Shown here: positions 1 to 10,333 of the stretch, piece by piece
Numbering within the stretch: the stretch's first letter is position 1
How the letters are laid out: each line of letters opens with the position of its first letter
Assembly: GCA_963970005.1 (NCBI GenBank)
Contig: CAXAMN010015391.1
Coordinates: 1-64,000, forward strand
DNA length: 64,000 nucleotides
Direction: 5' to 3'
Source: Durusdinium trenchii
Lineage: Eukaryota > Sar > Dinophyceae > Suessiales > Symbiodiniaceae
Made by a program: the position numbers and the translations under genes
The notes under the pieces: generated by a model
Database searches by the model: none
What the model was told of the DNA's origin: nothing
Seen by the model: the letters and a program-made list of their open reading frames with translations, nothing else

Positions 1-644
1 CAAAAAGCTCCAGAAAGGATATGAAAGGATTACAGTATATATATATAAGACTATTGGACCAAATGAAGCCGAAGGCAGCATGCCACCAGGCAGCAGGTTT
101 CGTAACCCCTGTTGAAAGACAGGGTTGTGGCTGCCAGTTGGGACCCCTTTCCTCATCCCGACCCCAACCTAGCCTTAAAACAAAACAAAGCAAACGGATA
201 ACAAAGGTGTATATAGCTGGATCTTCCCAGTGACCTGTTGATCCCCTGGCTTGAGGTCACTGAGGCTTGTAAAAGGTCACTTATAGGCTAGGGACTCCAA
301 AAAGGTCACCGGGAAGGGAAGATCCTGGATAAAGGTGTGCATGTTGATTTTGGAATCTGAGTATCCATCTCGACTCTGGGGGTTGATCTGGAGGTTGAAC
401 CTTCCAGAAACAAAGTAATTCCAATATCTTCCCATAATTCTATCATCATCTATCAGCCTTTTCATGGCCGAATCACCTAGTTTGTTTGGGTGGATTGACT
501 GAAATCCATGACGTGTCGTCATGCGTTCCGACTTTCAATCGCCACATCTCTCAAGTCTGCGCATCCTGCATCCTGCGCATCCTCTGCGGCGCTCGCTATC
601 CTCCCCTCAACACCCTTTACGAATTAAAAAACAGCTCGACTCGC
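1..644. other. no supported gene; AT-rich start of window
   Basis: Only short, composition-driven open frames are seen. A short TA run lies at about 36-50. Nothing here has splice signals together with coding-like codon use. Confidence 0.5.
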
Positions 645-790
645 CTTGGCCGCCCTTGGCCATGGCGCGGTGGCCTCGTGCGGAGAACAGCAGCAAGTAT
701 CGGAACTTCTCCTCGGACACAAAGGCCACGGCGGAAACACCCAGAGACCGGAACGGGCGGTGACCGGAACCGGCAGCAATCGCACATGAG
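645..790 (-). CDS. candidate internal exon, unknown protein
   Basis: The minus frame has strongly GC-rich third positions and reads through GVSAVAFVSEEKFRYLLL. It ends at CAAG|GCGAGT, a good GC-type donor of the kind common in dinoflagellates. The 5' boundary is not resolved; a 15-nt sequence (GCGATTGCTGCCGGT on the minus strand) is duplicated just upstream and inside the exon start. No family is recognised. Confidence 0.38.
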
Positions 791-1139
791 AAAGAAGAAT
801 GACTGGAAGTTCCACCGGCAGCAATCGCCCCAAACGAGTGCAAACGGGGTTGAGGAACTCTGTGTAACGGTGAAAGGCTCCCTGATTACAATAGGGAATG
901 TGGATGCCCCCAGCTGCTGAGCTCCCTCCTGAACACCAGCTACCAAAGCTCTGTAACCATTTGGGTGTCGTGGGTGTTGTCTGGCAGTGGTGACGGGTGT
1001 CCTTCAAGAATTGAATTTTGTAGACGAGATGGTCTAGCAAGCATACTGAAAAGTTGCTGAAATATCAGAAATATAGATGCCGGGATTGCCTGCCTACCAA
1101 ACGAATTAAATCCGTGTTTTTTGATGTTTGTTGGTGTGT

Positions 1140-1300
1140 GTGTGTTGGCTCTACCAGCGGGAGGCTCAAAACGCATGTTGGAACATCCATTGCTCCCAAC
1201 CCGCGCCGCTGCGGCCCGGAGCACCGGTGTCACGGGTGTCACGGATGTGCAACGTATGCTGTTGCTGCGCGAACGCAAGCTTTGGTGTGCACATGTAAGA
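1140..1300. other. GC-rich coding-like island, strand unresolved
   Basis: Both strands carry open frames with similar third-position GC. The plus frame could end at CAT|GTAAGA and the minus frame at CTG|GTAGAG. The two cannot be separated by eye, so no CDS is called. Confidence 0.2.
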
Positions 1301-1387
1301 CCACCATGACTTCACATTAGTATGACCACCATGTAAGGGCAGCGTGTAAGAAGTTCGGCTTCTGAATCGAAAAGCTGCTCATCTTTT

Positions 1388-1530
1388 CTAGCTACAACGC
1401 TTGCCATCCGTCTTTGAGGCAAAGCCCGATCGACATGGATCCAAACCTAATGTTTGTCCATGAACAAGTGGCCTTGAAGCGAGCATCACCTTCCTGAGCC
1501 AGTCCTTAGCAAATCCGTCTTCCGAAACTC
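1388..1530 (-). CDS. candidate terminal exon, unknown protein
   Basis: After a TTTCAG acceptor the minus frame (entering with two bases of a split codon) reads EDGFAKDWLRKVMLASRPLV and continues to a TAG stop. The length (2 + 47 codons) is consistent with a last exon. No domain is recognised; the rest of the gene would lie at higher coordinates. Confidence 0.35.
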
Positions 1531-1561
1531 CTGAAACTCACTAACACTCCGATGTCACTCG

Positions 1562-1622
1562 CATGGAAGTGGAAACCGTTTGTATAGGAAAACATGTTTT
1601 CAAGGACCAGTTTCCACTTCCA
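1562..1622. repeat. foldback repeat, family B
   Basis: Inverted arms GGAAGTGGAAAC (1565-1576) and GTTTCCACTTCC (1610-1621) enclose a TTTGTATAGGAAAA-type core. The core recurs at 14541-14592, 16082-16119, 17788-17869 and 32806-32866. Confidence 0.7.
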
Positions 1623-2149
1623 GTTAGTAAGATAGAGGGATTCAACTAGGGATTCCAAGTATACCAAAGTGTGCAAAGTTCTGGTGGAAAGCTTCCCCAG
1701 CCATCAAACAGTTTGACGCTGGTCTACTGAATTCGAGTGGATCGCTTTCCACACAACATCAAGGGCCCAGTGGATTCTACAACTATAGTAGGATGCAGGG
1801 TTTTCCAAAGGTACCCCAGATCACAAAGAACCCAAGGTTCCTTTGCGGTAGAAAGTCGTTTGCGCGCACCATCATCAGCCTGCTCGTGCCATACCATCAG
1901 GCGGGAATGATCTCCCTCCAATTGAATGGTCGGTTCACTGTGGCACTCAAACAACCTCACAGCAAGCGCAAAATCACACTCGGGTCTGCCCCCTCTCCAC
2001 CCATTCTGCAGAAGCATGCTGCCCTTAGCCCGAACCTTAAGTTTTTCACGTAAACCACACGTTTCCGAAAAGGAACGTCACCGGCGTTCAAAGGTAACGT
2101 AAAGTAATGTTTGCCATTGTCCAAGTGATATTGATATGTTTGACATTGT

Positions 2150-2338
2150 TTGACGCTCTCTGCTTCCATCAGCTCCGCCGCTTGCACTCTTTCCACCTCA
2201 CACGCTTTCACTCGCTGTCACAGCTCTTCTGCATGCTTTTCACCCTCGTAGGTCATCAGGAGCTTGGAGATTCCTGTACTCGGGGGGTCTCCTCCTCTAG
2301 GACTTTGGTCTCCTCTTGCTGATCCTTGGTGAAGCCAT
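2150..2338 (-). pseudogene. degraded coding fragment, coiled-coil-like
   Basis: Reading the minus strand gives GFTKDQQEETKVLEEETPRV, then a frame change near 2265, then LLMTYEGEKHAEEL, an in-frame TGA, and VKACEVERVQAAELMEAES. The charged, Glu/Lys/Gln-rich composition suggests a coiled coil. A frame break plus a stop within 190 nt suggests a decayed gene copy. Two separate exons with an unseen splice would be the alternative, but the gap between the frames is too small for a normal intron. Confidence 0.3.
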
Positions 2339-2525
2339 GGCGAAAAAACGAGGTTCCCAGCGGATCAACCCGAGTTCGGAAGCAATGAAACAGCTTTTTA
2401 TTTTTTTTTCCCAGATTCCTCACCTAAGGGGTGGTGATAGGTTCTTTTGAGGGTGAGTGACGAGTGAGTTGGCCCATATGGTTTTTCTTGCACCTCCAAA
2501 AGCGCCTCCCTCGCAGCATCCTGGC

Positions 2526-2674
2526 TCAAGCTATAGCATGCCCAGTCTCAATGGCGTACCAAATGCCGCCCAGCAAGCTCAGGGCGATGCCAGTGAAGAC
2601 CAAGGGAGCTTCGAAGACGGGATCTGAGAAGAAGACGATGCCCTCGAAGACCACCACAAAATTGGATAAATTTC
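2526..2674 (-). CDS. DMT transporter terminal exon F
   Basis: Acceptor GTCAG; the exon encodes NLSNFVVVFEGIVFFSDP, then LVFTGIALSLLGGIWYAIET and ends GHAIA followed by TGA at 2526-2528. The last helix and short tail are typical of the family. Confidence 0.72.
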
Positions 2675-5235
2675 CTGACTTGCTTTACAAATCACAAATT
2701 AATACCCAAAGTAGCCATGATATGCCATGGCAAGCAATCAACACAATTTGTATTGGTAGAAACTCCTTCAGATTTGCTTTGCAGGATCCCAAAAGACACA
2801 ATTATAATATAGATTAATTGAATAAATTGGCGTTCAAGCTCGCAGCTGATCACACACAAACAAAAGCAACAACCAAAGAACCCGGGCCCGAAGAAACATG
2901 GTGTTTCTCCGGACCCCTGCGGTTCGGCGTCGGGCCCGACCCCATGGAGATCGGGCCCGGATTCTTAGGGTCATCAACACCATCATCGACCAGGTGTCCG
3001 AAGACCAATGTGGATGTCGCTGAGGTGGCCTTCAATAAGTACAAGACGGCCAAGTGATTCCCAATGAAGGCGAAAATGGAGAGCCCAAACATCAACCTGC
3101 GAAAATGAAAACTCGCAAGAAAGCTTTCAAAGGTCCGGTGACCAAATCTCTGAAACGCACCAGTTCTGATCCCTTATGTGGGTTCAACGCGTAGCTTGTT
3201 TAAAAGAACAGCTGAAAACACCAAAAAGCTGAGTCCACACCTGGATTTGCTGATTAATTCAAACATGAAAATATCTCCCCAATTTGTTGTTTTCACCTCA
3301 AACGTAAAACTTAATAAAAAAAATTAAACGCACCTGAAAGCACGTAAAAATACCAAGGCACATGATTGACGGATTGTGCAGCCAAACGCTCCAAGCTTCG
3401 ATGAAGAACTTCTCGTTGAGCACCGTCAAAATGGCGGCAGGGATGGTCAGCAGCAAACCGTCCCAGGCACATAGCAAAGTGGCCTTAGAAAACACGGAGA
3501 CAAATACAGTATAGGTTGAAACAGGGGTTGTCCATCTGGAAAGCCAAAAGCCAAAGAGACAGCTCTATACAGCAAAAACCAAGTAAATATTAGATAGTTT
3601 TGATCTTTCTTTTTTTTTGGGGGGGGGGGTAGGGTTTCTGTACAGTCTCTCACATGGGTTGTCTGGAAACAGGCCCGGCCAAGGCGAACTTCACACCCGA
3701 ACTCGGTCTTGACTCCCGACACTGATCTGCTACAGCTACACCCGCACACCTCGCAATGTCCAAGAGTCCTGTACGCGTAGACAGTTTTTCAGTTTTTCTC
3801 ATCAGCCCCCCATATGACGAGGCTGCAATCGTCCAAATGTGGGTTCCATTGACCAACAGTCTACGCAAAGGGCCGGTCTAATCGTCATGCGTCGGACCCG
3901 GGTTCAATCCCAAACGGCGCAAAAAAAACATGCGGCGGACGGCCCCACCCTGGGAAGAGAAAAATGAGCAGACCGGGTGTGGACTCTTCTTTTTCGAAAT
4001 ATCAGTCCACGCATATATATATATATATCTACACTCTATATCCCCTTTGATATTAGCACAGACGGGTCGTTCCACCCCATTTTCTAGAGGAAATACCAAC
4101 AGGGATCACTCTATCATACGATCATACAAGCACCAAAAACATCACATCACCAGGCCATGGCCGAGGCAGCTGAAACGAGCCGAGCGGCCGGAGCATCTTG
4201 GCAATCGGCCAACAACATGCGTTGAAGCAAGCGATAGGGAAGTACTAAAGCCACCAAAAGCCCAGCGGACCTGCATGGAAGGGAGTGACCACAAGAGAAA
4301 AACTGGTATGTCCTAGTTTTTCAGTTCAGTTCGTGTTCGAACTTGATCCCCAGGGTTGAGGTTACTGAGGGACCCAAATAAGGCATAAAGAAGGGTAACT
4401 TTGAAGAAGCTGGGCATAGGGCACATCTAATGGAAAGCAATCCAATTTGTGTGTGTTTTGTGATATGTTTATGATGTTTGGAGCCTTCTTCCTCCCAAAC
4501 CAAACTGTCCATCACTGTCTCATGGCCCACTGAGACGTGCCTGACGCCATTGGCGGAGAAGTCCGGATATTGTAAGCTAAAAAGAACCGCTCCAAAGGCC
4601 ATGGTGATCAGTGCCATCTTCGAAGAGAAGGTCTGGTTGAGGACGTTCGCAACTCCTCGGAAAAAAAACACAAAAAATTCTCCCCAACTCGCCGTGAAGA
4701 GCCGAGTTCCGAGGAAGGGCCGTGAACCGATGCTTTCGGTGCTTGGGGCGTCCGGAGGGATCACGCGAGTTGAGACCTGGAATTTGCACATCCAATTACA
4801 GTGGTTTCAGAGTAGATGGCACAAACATGTACAAACCCCAAGATGTCTTTTAGATGGGGATCCCTGGAAACCACCAAACTTGGGGATTGTGCCATCTACT
4901 TTCAATCCACTGTAATTGGAGAGATCACCTACTCATGAATCCTTGTCACTTGTCACATATAAAGCTTCCAAGAAAAACATCTGGCCACCGAACGCAGGTG
5001 CTCTTTCATTGGAGCCCTGCCCCTCCAAAAAAGCGGTTGAATCGATATCTTCACCGATACTGGAAACATGATTGGCCAAAGCCCAAGGTCCTATGGCAGT
5101 GCGGCACCTCAAGGTCCGACCCATCTCCAGTTTTTTTCATCCAAGGCTCTCGAAGGCAACACCAATGGTTCAATGAACAATGCGAAAAGGGGGCACAGGT
5201 TCAAGAAGACGGTTCGCTCTGACAAGGAGCAGTAC
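2526..5235 (-). CDS. drug/metabolite-transporter superfamily protein (SLC35/nucleotide-sugar-transporter-like), C-terminal half
   Basis: Five exons on the minus strand (5150-5235, 4546-4655, 3332-3483, 2981-3096, 2526-2674) join in phase into about 170 residues ending in TGA. The hydrophobic segments and short loops match the C-terminal membrane helices of the DMT superfamily: CSLSERTVFLNLCPLF then FIEPLVLP (the helix 3-4 signature), KMALITMAFGAVLF, LLLTIPAAILTVL, FAFIGNHLAVLYLLK, and FVVVFEGIVFFSDP then PLVFTGIALSLLGGIWYAI. The last pair resembles the closing helices of Vrg4/GONST-type sugar-nucleotide carriers. DMT carriers normally have about ten helices, so N-terminal exons must lie above 5235; the exon at 5916-6021 may be one. 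Donors are GA, GT, GC and GT in order, all acceptors AG. Substrate cannot be assigned; a Golgi or ER membrane is the usual location for the family. Confidence 0.7.
2981..3096 (-). CDS. DMT transporter exon E
   Basis: A TTTTCGCAG acceptor precedes LMFGLSIFAFIGNHLAVLYL and ATSATSTLVFGHL. A GT donor (GATG|GTGTTG) leaves phase 1, matching exon F. Confidence 0.7.
3332..3483 (-). CDS. DMT transporter exon D
   Basis: Acceptor TTTTCTAAG is followed by ATLLCAWDGLLLTIPAAILT and ends ..MCLGIFTCFQ. With a GC donor (CAGGT|GCGTTT) the phase agrees with exon E; with the adjacent GT (CAG|GTGCG) it would not. Confidence 0.7.
4013..4028. repeat. (TA)n microsatellite
   Basis: Uninterrupted AT dinucleotides. 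Similar short tracts occur near 7502, 14227, 20533, 31470 and 41957. Confidence 0.8.
4546..4655 (-). CDS. DMT transporter exon C
   Basis: A T-rich tract and CCGAG acceptor lead into VANVLNQTFSSKMALITMAF and FGAVLFSLQYPDFSANG. The donor is GGC|GTCAGG. Two leftover bases at the start and phase 0 at the end fit the neighbouring exons. Confidence 0.7.
4791..4920. repeat. 130-bp foldback element
   Basis: Imperfect arms of about 34 bp, outermost TCCAATTACAGTGG (4791-4804) and CCACTGTAATTGGA (4907-4920), both continuing into GTAGATGGCACAA and its complement. No coding content. It lies in the intron between DMT exons B and C. Confidence 0.75.
5150..5235 (-). CDS. DMT transporter exon B
   Basis: Acceptor ATCAG precedes G|TAC; the exon encodes YCSLSERTVFLNLCPLFALF and the start of the next helix. 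It ends ..TCG A with a GA donor (GAGCC). The leftover A joins GA of the next exon to make Arg, keeping frame. A longer reading to a GT at 5120 exists but breaks the phase with the next exon. Confidence 0.65.
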
Positions 5236-5695
5236 CTGATTTCATCTTTCTCTCCCTCTCTCTCTCTCGCGAGGATTTGGGGTAGTCGGACCCCCTCTAC
5301 CTAAACTGTCGTTGTGCGGAAAGGGATTGAAAACATGACCCAAATGCGGTTCCGAAAACCTCTCCCTGCACTGCCACCAACGATGGACGATGAATAGGCC
5401 AACGGCCTTGTTCAACATCTACATAGTTTGTGCTATATACTTTGTGGATGAAACATGCTCCGAAAGGAAAAACCCGATGATCAGAATCATGTAGAATCAA
5501 GTGCAGAACTGGAAAAGGGATGCAGGTCCGGGGCTAACAAAGGAGGTTTCACATTTGAACACCCTGACACCCCAAAAAGAAACATAAAACAAACATTGAA
5601 CCGTGAGAATCCTTGGCCCTTCCCTTCCATAGTAGGGGTCGAACCCTCCGCAGTAGTCAATCCCTGAAAACCCTGATTCTTTGTAAAGAATGAAT

Positions 5696-5842
5696 GCTCC
5701 TAGTAGCGATGCCAGGAGCCCCTAATAGCGTCAGGAGCCCCTAGTAGCTTCTTGAGCCTAGTAGCTATGCTAGGAGCCCCTAATAGGGTCCTTGCTCCTA
5801 GCAGTAAGGCCCGGAGCCCCTAGTAGCTTCTTTTTCCTAATG
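5696..5842. repeat. dispersed CTAGTAGC repeat, family C, copy 1
   Basis: Four or five diverged units of the type CTAGTAGCGATGCCAGGAGC and CCCTAATAGGGTCC in tandem. Related units recur at 6472-6557 and, inverted in part, at 9896-9960. Confidence 0.65.
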
Positions 5843-5915
5843 ACTGTCTATGAAGAATGAATCACTCTTGGTCGGATTCTTCCAATCCATTTCGATGAGC
5901 ACTCCTGTCACACTC

Positions 5916-6021
5916 CTGTCTCTGTCTCGGAGCATGGAGACTTCGTGGTTGATGAGTTGATAAGCCACAAACCAGAAGGCTGCAGGGGTCCATCCAAAGA
6001 GCAATTGAGTCCTTGGCGAGT
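5916..6021 (-). CDS. candidate exon, membrane segment; possibly upstream part of the DMT transporter gene
   Basis: After a CACAG acceptor the minus frame reads TQLLFGWTPAAFWFVAYQLI then NHEVSMLRDRDR. A GA donor at GACAG|GAGTG leaves two bases that fit the first base of the exon at 5150-5235. The hydrophobic stretch could be a membrane helix, but its end does not resemble DMT helix 3, so another exon or another gene is possible. Confidence 0.4.
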
Positions 6022-6471
6022 CTGTGAGTATGCGCTTTCGCGTTGGACGATTCCCAATGGCTGGGGTTTCAGTAGATTTCAGTTGACTCGTGTTCAGAAA
6101 AGGCTAGTTAACCATCTAAAACCCTCAATAAATTGGTTGTTCTAAAACCATCTAATGCTAAAACCCTCAATACATACGATGTCTCGGACATTTGATGCAA
6201 AACAATTGGTCGGAGCAACTTGCACGGTGCAACCATGCAAGTTGCATTATCACACTATTGGGCCTATTCCATTACCAGAAACAGTGGATGATGATAGCTA
6301 GTAAAGGTATTCTTGTATGTTTGGATGTATTTTTCGTGGACCAGGTCTCTGAGTGCTGCAGGACAAGGGATAAAGTGTCAGCTCGTAGGGCACTCTGGAG
6401 GGACTCCGCTCGCCTTGGTCGTAGGAGCGATGGCCTCCAACCTACTTGCGATGGCCTCCACCGAGCATAGC

Positions 6472-6557
6472 ATCCTTGCTCCTAGTGGTAATGCCAGGAG
6501 CCACTACTAACTTCTTGTTCCTAGTAGCGATGCCAGGAGCCCCTAATAGGGGTCCTT
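6472..6557. repeat. dispersed CTAGTAGC repeat, family C, copy 2
   Basis: CTAGTAGCGATGCCAGGAGC and CCCTAATAGGGGTCC match copy 1 closely. Confidence 0.6.
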
Positions 6558-7056
6558 CCATAAATGGAAACAAAAACACATGTTTCGTTGTTACCAAACA
6601 CTCGTCGCCTCGATTTCACCTGACCTGTTGCTGCGAACATTGGTCGCTTTGGGGATGGAACCAACATCGGGAGATGTCTGCTGGATCACATCTCAAAGCC
6701 GGGGCAACTTGACCCTGAGCAAGTAGATATTTGCGGCAAACGGCGAACCTGTATGCCCAAGTGTCCCAGCAACTCTGCCAACTTTGCCTCCTTGAAAACG
6801 CATATCCAGCATTAAACGTGCCGGTAGCCGAGTTAATACCCCCTACCCCCTGGGTCGAATGAAGAAAAGCGCCATCTCCCCAGGTTTCACCACCAAAACA
6901 CCCAGCCACGAGTTGCGTTCCGCTCGCCCAAAACGTCGGGGAGGACGGTGACCCATGGCTGTGGGTGACCCCTGGTGCGACCCGAAAACACGAATCGAGC
7001 ACAGCAGGGTGAGCCACAGGGTGTTCGTTCCACGCCACCGGGGTGTGACCCACAGC

Positions 7057-7227
7057 CTGCACAGGTGCAGGTCCAAGTGGCCAGTGTAGCTTTTCACCGT
7101 GGGTGTGGCTCCACGGAGGAGCATGTAGATGTGGCAGCCCATGGTCCAAAGCATCGTGGATGCAAACCTCTCCGTGAACGGATAGGAGTCGACTTCGTGG
7201 ATTTGTTCGGAGTGGGGGCAGAACGTC
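7057..7227 (-). CDS. candidate exon, unknown protein
   Basis: The minus frame has about 80% GC at third positions and reads SYPFTERFASTMLWTMGCHI then YMLLRGATPTVKSYTG. Acceptor GTAG|GACG; the proposed end is GTGCAG|GCTGTG, a GC donor. No family recognised. Confidence 0.45.
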
Positions 7228-7375
7228 CTACGGCGCATTGGGCCCTCATAGTGTGGCTAGCTTAGAGGATCCATGGGAAGCATCTTTGAACTGGGTGAGG
7301 CGGCGTAGGACACCGTGGTTCCTAAATCAACTGCACCCTAGTTGTGGGGAGAATTAGGACAACTACTGGACCGAC

Positions 7376-7481
7376 CTCCAATAGCCAAAACAACTCTTCC
7401 ATCTGCGCGAGGCTAACACGTTCTGTGGCGTTCTGAAAATCTGGGAATAATAGACGTTCCTCTTCTGGTCCAGACGTATCT
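7376..7481 (-). CDS. candidate exon, unknown protein
   Basis: Reads EEERLLFPDFQNATERVSLA then QMEELFWLLE up to GAG|GTCGGT. The acceptor is ATTGAG. Third positions are less GC-rich than in nearby exons, but the amino-acid composition is protein-like. Confidence 0.42.
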
Positions 7482-7881
7482 CTCAATTGGACAACATGGA
7501 AATATATATATATAATAAAACACACTCGATTGGACTAACATCAAAAAACAGAGACAAGACACAGTGAGCCGTCAATTTCAACTGAGTCTGTTCACCCTTT
7601 TTCCTTTTTTCTTGTGACCTCCCTCACCAATCCATCAGAGTCCACCAATGCCAGGCCCTCACTGACATACATTGGTTTCATGGGCGTCGGAGACGGGTCT
7701 TTCCATGCATGGCTGGGTGGCAACACATCTAGGATTCTGGTTGATCAGCACCTCACCTTGCCAAGGAACATGCACCTGGGTTTGACCCTCTTTGTTTTCT
7801 TTCTTTCGTGGATTCACACCAACCCTTGCCACACGGGTCTGACTCTTTCACAGGCGAGGAGTACGTAATTACAGTACCCAG

Positions 7882-7970
7882 ACACTCCATGTATGCCATA
7901 TATGCCTACATTCTACATTGGGGTGGTTTGAGAGGTCAATGTAGGCATGTGTGGCAGTTCCATGGAGTGT
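7882..7970. mobile_element. MITE-like palindromic element, family A, copy 1
   Basis: Starts ACACTCCATGTATGCC and ends with the inverse arm CCATGGAGTGT. The loop CATTGGGGTGGTTTGAG is the reverse complement of the loop in the copies at 18045-18127 and 23412-23497, so this copy is inverted and more diverged. Confidence 0.7.
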
Positions 7971-7995
7971 TTGGGCTAGTAAGTTGAAGACCGAC

Positions 7996-8150
7996 CTGGC
8001 ATGTTCTGGCCAATTTGGCCGTGAACCTCTGCGGTGGCTGGGAGACCGCGGGTCCCGAAGTTCCGAGGCACATGAAGCCGGCTTGAATGGCGGTCATGGC
8101 CATGGGCGCTGCTGTGAGCGTTGACAGCGATTGGTTCACCAAATCCAAGC
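7996..8150 (-). CDS. candidate exon, unknown protein
   Basis: Bounded by CCCCAG| and TGCCAG|GTCGG. The frame (2 + 51 codons) reads LDLVNQSLSTLTAAPMAMTA then IQAGFMCLGTSGPAVSQPPQ. Splice sites are good on both sides. A short hydrophobic segment is present; no family recognised. Confidence 0.48.
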
Positions 8151-8762
8151 CTGGGGACGGAACCATCAGCGGATGCCCCAAAATGGAGTGGTGGTTCGAG
8201 GGAAAATCTGCAGGAAACCCTTGTGTTCATCACCAAACCTCTGGTTTTCCTGTGGATGTTTGGTCGCGTGAAGAAAAGCAAATTATTATCAAAGGATCTC
8301 AAAGGACACGTTTTCACAACCCCCAAACTTGCGGGGTTCCGCGTCGTCACTGGCATCTTTGCCCATCAGTTGGGGGTGGTTGACCTGGGGTCAATGGAGG
8401 CCTATGCAGTTTTGATTGAACCATCCTCAGTGGATTGGACTGAACCGCCTAAACCGCCTATTCACGTCATCTGTCACATCCTTTCACCAAATCTGAGACC
8501 ATCTGAGACCCATTAACTTGTGCCGGATATCCAGAACTCCTCGTTACTTGGATGTGCATCAACTTCCTGAACCCCCCAGTACATTAACTTCTTCGTCTCT
8601 GAGTGGAAGCCCCAACGCACCAGCACTGCACCCGCGAGAAAACGCCCGGTCGGACAGATCGGAACAGATCGCGCCCGAGAAACCGACCGTGAAAGCACAA
8701 AGAGTGAAAGGCACCAAGATCAAGTAGTGCTTCCTTAGCTTGCTAAGGCCCCGGTACAACTC

Positions 8763-9128
8763 TCACAACAATGGCGCCAGGCATGCCGTAAAAACCATGC
8801 CGTGCAGGGTGCAGCTGCAACACCTCATCGATTCGGTGCTTGGGCTCGGGCCAGGGAGCCACCAAAGCCACAAGATTGCAAAGGGGAGCCACCAAAAACA
8901 ACATGAGTCCTCTGGATCACAGTCAAGCTTCTCTTTGCAGCCAAAGTGAACGAAGTATGCCCAGGCCATTGCCAAAGGCACGTAGAGCAAAAGATACACG
9001 GACACGATGATCCTGGCTTGTGAGGATCTACGGGCACAAGAGTCTGCGCCCGAAAATTGAAAAAACACAGCGGTCGAAGCAAGGAACCAGGCAAAAAAAA
9101 CAGCACACCAGGACCTCAGGAGTTCCAT
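8763..9128 (-). CDS. small membrane-protein ORF or long exon
   Basis: ATG to TGA, 121 residues. Three hydrophobic segments: CAVFFAWFLASTAVFFQF, IIVSVYLLLYVPLAMAWAYF and FWWLPFAILWLWWLP. It is either an intronless small membrane protein or an exon read past its donor. The longer open frame extending to 9689 joins a separate exon and is not taken as one protein. Confidence 0.33.
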   Translation of the reverse strand: MELLRSWCAVFFAWFLASTAVFFQFSGADSCARRSSQARIIVSVYLLLYVPLAMAWAYFVHFGCKEKLDCDPEDSCCFWWLPFAILWLWWLPGPSPSTESMRCCSCTLHGMVFTACLAPLL

Positions 9129-9383
9129 GCGGGGGTAGATCATGCAGTCGACTGTGACTCGAGATGACTGGGCACCCCTAACACCCTTCAAGATCGGCAC
9201 CCAACTCCATGAAACTGCTTGCATGCAACAAAACATGGGTCGATGTGTCCTCGCCAGACTCCGACTGGCATACTTATGCACATGTGTCCCCCAAATACCC
9301 ATCTCCACCCCACCCCCAAAAACAACTCCTTCTCCGAGACCTTCTCCTATATCTGTTCCTTTTGGGCGGCGTTTCCCTTCGAC

Positions 9384-9618
9384 CTCGCTTCCCTTCGGAA
9401 CCGAACTGCGCTTCCACACGGTCCGGGTCGACCGCGGGTCGACCCGCGGTCGGCGACCAAAACGGCCGGGGTGCTCGGGGGTGGCGATCTCCACGTCCAC
9501 GGCGGTGGCGAAGGTGTTGTGCGGCTGCACAGGGACCATCCGCGTCCGGACCTTTGCCTCGGCCCACCGTGGAGCCGTGGAGCCGGAGCGGAGCATCGAG
9601 GGTGCTGGAGAGGTGGGT
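9384..9618 (-). CDS. candidate exon, unknown protein
   Basis: Among the highest third-position GC on the strand (about 78%). Frame reads VPVQPHNTFATAVDVEIATP then EHPGRFGRRPRVDPRS. Acceptor CCCCTCAG, donor GAG|GTCGAA. All three frames are open here because of GC richness; this frame is chosen on codon use. An imperfect GTCGACC/GGTCGAC palindrome lies inside it near 9425-9452. Confidence 0.4.
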
Positions 9619-9749
9619 CTGAGGGGTGCCAGATGAAACACGGACCAAGGTGTGAGGAAGGAATTGGATCGAAAGGAATCACTAACCATTCAGTACATAG
9701 CAAAGTTGTGTTTCATGGTGTTTTGAAGCCGTCAGCCATGGTGTTTTAC

Positions 9750-9831
9750 GTTGTCCCAAGTCACAAAGGGCGAGAACACGTCGGAGACGTTGGCGCCCCG
9801 GCGGATGGTGGGGAAGCTGTACCTCCGCTTC
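9750..9831 (-). CDS. candidate exon, unknown protein
   Basis: TTGACTCAG acceptor, then one base and 27 codons reading KRRYSFPTIRRGANVSDVFS and PFVTWDN, then GT donor GTAAAAC. Length and phase are self-consistent. No family recognised. Confidence 0.5.
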
Positions 9832-9895
9832 CTGAGTCAAATACCGGTGGAGACTGTAGGAGTGAGGGTGAGCCGATCTGGAAGAATTTGCTGGA

Positions 9896-9960
9896 AACTA
9901 CTAGTAGCTCCTGGCCTTACTACTAGGAACAAGAAACTACTAGTAGCGAAGCCGGAGCAC
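9896..9960. repeat. dispersed CTAGTAGC repeat, family C, copy 3
   Basis: Contains ACTACTAGTAGC twice around CTACTAGGAACAAGAAACTA, related to the copies at 5.7 and 6.5 kb. Confidence 0.5.
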
Positions 9961-10333
9961 TCTAACCCCAAATCTTTCTTCGGCTCTACGACTCACACCA
10001 GCTCATGGGATGTCCTGCATCTAATCCGAGTTGGTACCGTACCAGCCTTCGTGGCGAAGGGTCTTATCATAAGAAAACGTTGAAGACACTTATATAGTTG
10101 ATAGAACTCCTTATCATAGGGTCGGACGCATTTGAACGTTCATTGGCTGCTGTTGGTGACACTTCTGACCCTCCTTTTACTTCACGTTCTCGCCTCCCTC
10201 TGACCCTCTGAACTAATTGGAATTCATCCATCTTGATCATCTGGTGTTTTTTGTTCAAGGCTTAGCTTGCCAATCTCAAACCGGCACCGATCCACGCCCC
10301 CTCCACCCGATCTCATCGGGTCGTTCCGAGGAC

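Noticed and set aside
3890-3920. tRNA T-arm-like GGGTTCAATCCC
   Set aside because: No acceptor stem, D-arm or anticodon arm can be formed around it.
8763-9689. A single 308-codon minus gene
   Set aside because: It joins two separate coding-like regions through low-quality sequence; splice sites split it into an exon at 9384-9618 and a small ORF at 8763-9128.
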